Shown here: positions 5,433-8,552 of the stretch, piece after piece | Layout: each line of letters starts with the position of its first letter | How positions within the stretch are numbered: position 1 is the first letter of the stretch | Assembly (NCBI RefSeq): GCF_009725235.1 | Contig: NZ_WJFC01000339.1 | Span: 1 to 8,552 of the forward strand | Source: Scytonema sp. UIC 10036 | Lineage (GTDB): Bacteria; Cyanobacteriota; Cyanobacteriia; Cyanobacteriales; Nostocaceae | Direction of reading: 5' to 3' | Length of the DNA stretch: 8,552 nucleotides | Position numbers and translations under genes: made by a program | The notes under the pieces: model-generated | Seen by the model: only the letters and a program-made list of their open reading frames with translations | The model's database searches: none | What the model was told of the DNA's origin: nothing

Positions 5433-6019
5433 TGACTTTTAAACTGATTGTTATTGGCGCATCTTTAGGGGGAGTCAATGCCATGTCCGTTTTACTTGCA
5501 GGGTTATCGAAAAATTTTCCAGTTCCTGTGGCTATTGTTCAACACCGTCACAAAGATTCTAACGATGATAAATTGAAAACTGCGTTACAGCAATACAGTC
5601 AACTAGCGATCGTAGAACCCCAAGATAGGGAAGAGATTTTACCGGGCTACGTGTATTTAGCGCCTGCTGATTATCATTTACAGGTTGAAGGGAGAAATGA
5701 TGCCGTACCGCACCCTTATTTTTCCTTGTCTGTTGATGCTCCAGTGACCTATGCAAGACCATCGATTGATGTCCTCTTTGAAACGGCGGCGGATGCTTAC
5801 GCCGATAAAGTGATTGGCGTACTCTTGACAGGAGCCAATCATGATGGTACACAAGGACTGGCAAGAATTAGATCGCGAGGTGGCAAAACAGTGGTGGAAG
5901 AACCGTCTACTGCCTATTGTGCAACAATGCCCAAAGCAGCTGTCGCAGCTGGCGTTGTGGATAAAATTCTACATTTAGCAGATATTGCCCCTTTCTTGGT
6001 GAAAATTTGTCGTATTTAA
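5432..6019 (+). CDS. cheB: Stand-alone CheB-type methylesterase/deamidase domain
   Basis: This 195-residue protein consists only of the catalytic domain of CheB, which removes methyl groups from glutamate methyl esters and can deamidate glutamine. The catalytic triad is visible: Ser11 in GASLGG, His38 in VQHRH and Asp138 in GANHDG. Other family segments are LPGYVYLAPADYHL, ARPSIDVLFETAA and EEPSTAYCATMPKAA. Ordinary CheB has an N-terminal receiver that inhibits this domain until phosphorylated; it is absent, so activity must be constitutive or controlled in trans, perhaps by the downstream kinase. ATG at 5432 is the earliest possible start because an in-frame TAA lies at 5423. No Shine-Dalgarno is present: the leader is a heptamer repeat that overlaps the start codon. 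It is 183 bases after cheR and 169 before the kinase. Confidence 0.9.
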   Translation: MTFKLIVIGASLGGVNAMSVLLAGLSKNFPVPVAIVQHRHKDSNDDKLKTALQQYSQLAIVEPQDREEILPGYVYLAPADYHLQVEGRNDAVPHPYFSLSVDAPVTYARPSIDVLFETAADAYADKVIGVLLTGANHDGTQGLARIRSRGGKTVVEEPSTAYCATMPKAAVAAGVVDKILHLADIAPFLVKICRI

Positions 6020-6058
6020 CATAATTCTTATCTTTATTTTGATATAGATAAAGTTATG
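6020..6058. terminator. Weak A+T-rich stem-loop after cheB
   Basis: CATAA (6020-6024) pairs with TTATG (6054-6058) and TTATCT (6028-6033) with AGATAA (6046-6051), giving an interrupted 11-bp stem starting one base after the cheB stop. It has no G+C-rich stem and no T-run, so it is a poor intrinsic terminator and may simply be a partial barrier. Confidence 0.25.
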
Positions 6059-6188
6059 AACTAAACTCATTCATAAGAATAACCAAATTTATAACTTAAG
6101 GTAGTGTGAATAAATGAACTATAGGCGTCACAGTCAATAGAAAGACTTTGAAAAGCCTTATTCTATTTCTTGAAGCGTACTGATTGCG

Positions 6189-8408
6189 ATGTCATTAGAA
6201 CCAAAAGTTAATGTTCTGCTGGTGGATGACCATCCAGAAAATTTGCTAGCCCTGGAGGCAATTTTAGATAGCTTGGGGCAAAATTTGATTAGGGCTACAT
6301 CAGGAGCGGAAGCACTGCGGCACCTTCTCAATCAGGATTTTGCCGTCATCTTATTGGATGTGCAGATGCCAGATATGGACGGGTTCGAGACAGCAGCGCT
6401 TATTCGACAGAGAGAACGTTCCCGCCATACACCAATTATTTTTCTCACAGCATATAGCACCAGCGACACTATGGTGTACAGGGGTTACTCTGTTGGTGCA
6501 GTGGACTATTTGTTTAAACCTATAGAGCCAGAAATTTTAAAGTATAAGGTATCGGCTTTTGTGGACTTGTTTCAGAAAAGCAATGAGGTGAAGCGACAAG
6601 CCGCACAACTGGCATTGATGAATGCTGAACTGAGAAAACGTGAAGAAATGTTTCGTTCATTAAGCGTTTGTTCGCCTGTCGGAATTTTTCTAACGGATAC
6701 ATTAGGTAAATGTACTTATATTAATCCTCGCTATCAAGCTATCTATGGCATGACGTATGAGGAGAGTTTGGGTGACGGTTGGACGTTGGCAATTCATCCA
6801 GAGGATCGACAACAAGTTATTGCTGATTGGTATGCTGTATCCAGTAAAGGGCAGGAATACAAAGGGGAATTTCGCATCCTCACCCCTAGCAGTGTTGAGC
6901 GTTGGGTACTTATGTCTTCATCTCCAATGCTTTCTGATGAAAAACAGGTCATCGGTTATGTTGGTACGGTAGAAGATGTTACAGAGCGAAAAAAAGCTGC
7001 AGAAGAACACATAAAGCTAATTCGCGAACAAACAGCAAGACAAGAGGCGGAAACAGCAAATCGCCTGAAAGATGAATTTTTGGCAACCCTTTCCCACGAA
7101 CTTCGCACGCCACTGACTTCAATACTTGGTTGGGCGAGATTATTGCGCCAACGAAAATTAGATGAAAAAGCTATAGTTCGTGCGTTGGAAACGATTGAAC
7201 GCAATGCGGCTTTGCAAGCACAACTCATTGATGACATTTTGGATGTTTCGCGAATTATACGCGGTAAGTTGCAATTGAACCTTGGACGAGTCAATTTAGC
7301 ATCTGTAGTTTCAGCAGTCATAGACAGCGTTCATTTAGAAGCAGAAACTAAAAAGATTCAACTGGAGTATATTGTTGAATCCACTGATTCAGAAGCAGCA
7401 AAAACAAGAGGACAAAAAGACGAGAGGAAAGATCCAGTACAGCTTGCCGTGTCATTGCGTCTCGCCCTCGCCACATTCTATTACGTTTTGGGCGATCCCA
7501 ATCGCTTGCAGCAAGTTGTATGGAATTTAGTGAATAACGCGCTCAAGTTTACACCAGAAGGTGGACACATTCAGGTTCGACTGTCAATGGAAGAGGGCAT
7601 TGGGCATTGGGCATTAGACGATGGGGATTCTTCCCAATCTCCAATCCCCAATACCCAATCCCCAAGATATATTCAAATTACAATTAGTGACACGGGAAAT
7701 GGTATCAGCCCAGAGTTTTTACCCTATGTTTTCGATCGCTTCCGACAAGCAGATGGCAGTATCACCAGAAACCAAGGCGGATTGGGGCTGGGGTTGGCGA
7801 TTGTACGTTATCTAGTGGAAATGCATGGAGGAAGCGTTCGTGCGGAAAGTCCGGGAATAGGACAAGGAGCGACTTTTACTGTAAGGTTACCTCTTTTACA
7901 AGGAAAAGACATTGTAAAAAAGGAAATGGGAGGAGAGAGAGAGGGAAACAAACCTTCCCTTGCTCCCACTCTCCCCAACATAGAACCTAAAATCAACTCT
8001 GGTCATAGCAGTTTCCACATCCTCAGTGGCTTACAGGTGCTAGTTGTTGACGATGATACTGATACTAGAGAGTATATCACGACTGTTTTGCAACAGCACG
8101 GTGCTAACGTCACCGCTGTTGCATCAGTTCATCAAGCACTTTCAACTATTGAGACATCACTGCCCGATGTATTAGTAAGTGATATTGGAATGCCAGAAGA
8201 AGACGGTTACACTCTGATTCGCAAGTTAAGAAACTTGGAACCAGAGATAGGAGGACAAATACCAGCTATTGCACTCACAGCATATGTTAAAGAACAAGAC
8301 TGCAATCGGGCGTTGGAATTAGGTTTTCAAGAGTACGTCACCAAGCCAGTAGAACCAAGTAACTTGATTAATTCAGTGACAAAGCTCATCCAACATGGTA
8401 AGAGTTAA
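6189..8408 (+). CDS. Hybrid sensor histidine kinase, REC-PAS-HisKA-HATPase-REC
   Basis: This 739-residue protein appears soluble; no membrane segment is seen. An N-terminal receiver (about 6-125; Asp13-Asp14, phospho-acceptor Asp57, Thr87, Lys110) leads through a helix to a PAS/PAC sensor (about 152-268) and a second helical linker. The dimerisation domain has [11 protein letters not shown] with phospho-acceptor His303. The ATPase shows [15 protein letters not shown] (N box), DTGNGI (501-506), YVFDRFRQ (513-520) and GGLGLGLAI (530-538). A C-terminal receiver (about 615-735) has Asp665 and Lys719. All phosphotransfer residues look intact. Three inserts are unusual: residues about 398-431 before the N box, about 469-493 between two ATPase strands (encoded by heptamer repeats), and a low-complexity linker at about 571-605. 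It follows cheR and cheB on the same strand, which suggests shared function. The Shine-Dalgarno is weak (GAAG at 6172-6175). The signal and output are unknown. Confidence 0.92.
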   Translation: MSLEPKVNVLLVDDHPENLLALEAILDSLGQNLIRATSGAEALRHLLNQDFAVILLDVQMPDMDGFETAALIRQRERSRHTPIIFLTAYSTSDTMVYRGYSVGAVDYLFKPIEPEILKYKVSAFVDLFQKSNEVKRQAAQLALMNAELRKREEMFRSLSVCSPVGIFLTDTLGKCTYINPRYQAIYGMTYEESLGDGWTLAIHPEDRQQVIADWYAVSSKGQEYKGEFRILTPSSVERWVLMSSSPMLSDEKQVIGYVGTVEDVTERKKAAEEHIKLIREQTARQEAETANRLKDEFLATLSHELRTPLTSILGWARLLRQRKLDEKAIVRALETIERNAALQAQLIDDILDVSRIIRGKLQLNLGRVNLASVVSAVIDSVHLEAETKKIQLEYIVESTDSEAAKTRGQKDERKDPVQLAVSLRLALATFYYVLGDPNRLQQVVWNLVNNALKFTPEGGHIQVRLSMEEGIGHWALDDGDSSQSPIPNTQSPRYIQITISDTGNGISPEFLPYVFDRFRQADGSITRNQGGLGLGLAIVRYLVEMHGGSVRAESPGIGQGATFTVRLPLLQGKDIVKKEMGGEREGNKPSLAPTLPNIEPKINSGHSSFHILSGLQVLVVDDDTDTREYITTVLQQHGANVTAVASVHQALSTIETSLPDVLVSDIGMPEEDGYTLIRKLRNLEPEIGGQIPAIALTAYVKEQDCNRALELGFQEYVTKPVEPSNLINSVTKLIQHGKS
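7595..7665 (+). repeat. Coding heptamer repeats inside the kinase ATPase domain
   Basis: Three exact GGGCATT units (7595-7615) are followed, after a 17-base centre, by four in-phase units CCCAATC, TCCAATC, CCCAATA, CCCAATC (7633-7660) and a partial copy to 7665. The two halves are G-rich and C-rich on the same strand and complementary through TTGGG/CCCAA, so the segment can form an imperfect hairpin. This is the usual form of intergenic STRR DNA in cyanobacteria, here kept in frame and read as protein. Confidence 0.85.
7928..7976 (+). repeat. Low-complexity GA-rich / CT-rich tract in the kinase linker
   Basis: A purine-only run at 7928-7945 (GGGAGGAGAGAGAGAGGG) is followed by an almost pure pyrimidine stretch at about 7953-7976 ending CTCTCCCC. 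The halves are loosely complementary. It encodes a charged, then proline-containing, linker between the ATPase and the last receiver, and looks like another repeat-derived insert. Confidence 0.5.
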
Positions 8409-8534
8409 TTTGTCAAGTGTCATTTGTCAAGTGTCATTGGTCAAGTGTCGTTAGCCATTAGCCATTAGCCATTAGCCATTAGCCATTAGCCATTAGCCAT
8501 TAGCCATTAGCCATGAGCCATTAGCCATTAGCCA
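8409..8534 (+). repeat. Array of 18 in-phase heptamers directly after the kinase stop
   Basis: Beginning on the base after the TAA, three 14-base units occur: TTTGTCAAGTGTCA twice (8409-8422, 8423-8436) and TTGGTCAAGTGTCG (8437-8450). Twelve heptamers TTAGCCA follow to 8534, eleven exact and the tenth (8514-8520) changed to TGAGCCA. The 7-base phase is kept throughout. This is a typical cyanobacterial short tandem repeat tract, expected to vary in copy number between strains. The remaining 18 bases of the window show nothing more. Confidence 0.92.
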
Positions 8535-8552
8535 TTAACAATATCGGGAAAA

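Noticed and set aside
6956..7321. 121-codon minus-strand frame inside the kinase
   Set aside because: It lies antisense to the conserved HisKA region and has no recognisable features.
8409..8534. CRISPR-like array
   Set aside because: The units are 7 bases long with no unique spacers; this is a simple tandem repeat.

Overview
The window looks like chromosomal DNA of a filamentous, probably heterocyst-forming cyanobacterium. Three things point there. (1) Six exact copies of the HIP1 octamer GCGATCGC lie at 152, 1370, 2042, 2838, 3222 and 4093. (2) There are many in-phase heptanucleotide repeats of the STRR type, including a long TTAGCCA array at the right end. (3) The gene content is typical: a ScyD/ScyE-family beta-propeller with a PEP-CTERM-like tail, and a CheR / CheB / hybrid-kinase cluster. 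No species is claimed.

Left part (1-2556, plus strand). After a GTAGGGG/CTACCCC repeat tract comes a lipoprotein solute-binding protein of a sugar-type ABC importer (113-1387). A YefM/Phd-family antitoxin (1439-1723) follows. Its partner YoeB/Txe RNase gene (1734-2052) is broken by a frameshift just before the conserved WSRR motif; the downstream frame still encodes the rest of the toxin as far as RYHY. A small clan AA (retropepsin-like) aspartic protease follows (2128-2556).

Middle part (2557-4423). A palindromic repeat element lies between the convergent protease and ScyD/E-family genes and supplies the last codons and stop of the latter (2685-3995, minus strand). The 428-base divergent region between the ScyD/E-family gene and cheR is A+T-rich. 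It carries several perfect dyads, two of which sit on candidate promoters.

Right part (4424-8552, plus strand). A CheR-type methyltransferase, a stand-alone CheB-type methylesterase domain without a receiver, and a 739-residue hybrid kinase (REC-PAS-HisKA-HATPase-REC) form a likely signalling unit. No chemoreceptor, CheA or CheW gene is visible. The cheR-cheB gap is a nested symmetric repeat: heptamers start inside the cheR stop codon, a 12-bp-stem palindrome sits in the middle, and inverted heptamers end on the A of the cheB ATG. The same kind of repeat lies inside the kinase gene, where it encodes an in-frame insert in the ATPase domain. A third array of 18 in-phase heptamers begins on the first base after the kinase stop.

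The most notable theme is the closeness of heptamer repeats to coding sequence: they abut stops, run into a start codon and have been exonised in a kinase. The other main points are a decayed toxin beside an intact antitoxin, and a 19-bp perfect dyad over the candidate cheR -10 box. No tRNA, rRNA, CRISPR array or complete insertion sequence was recognised.
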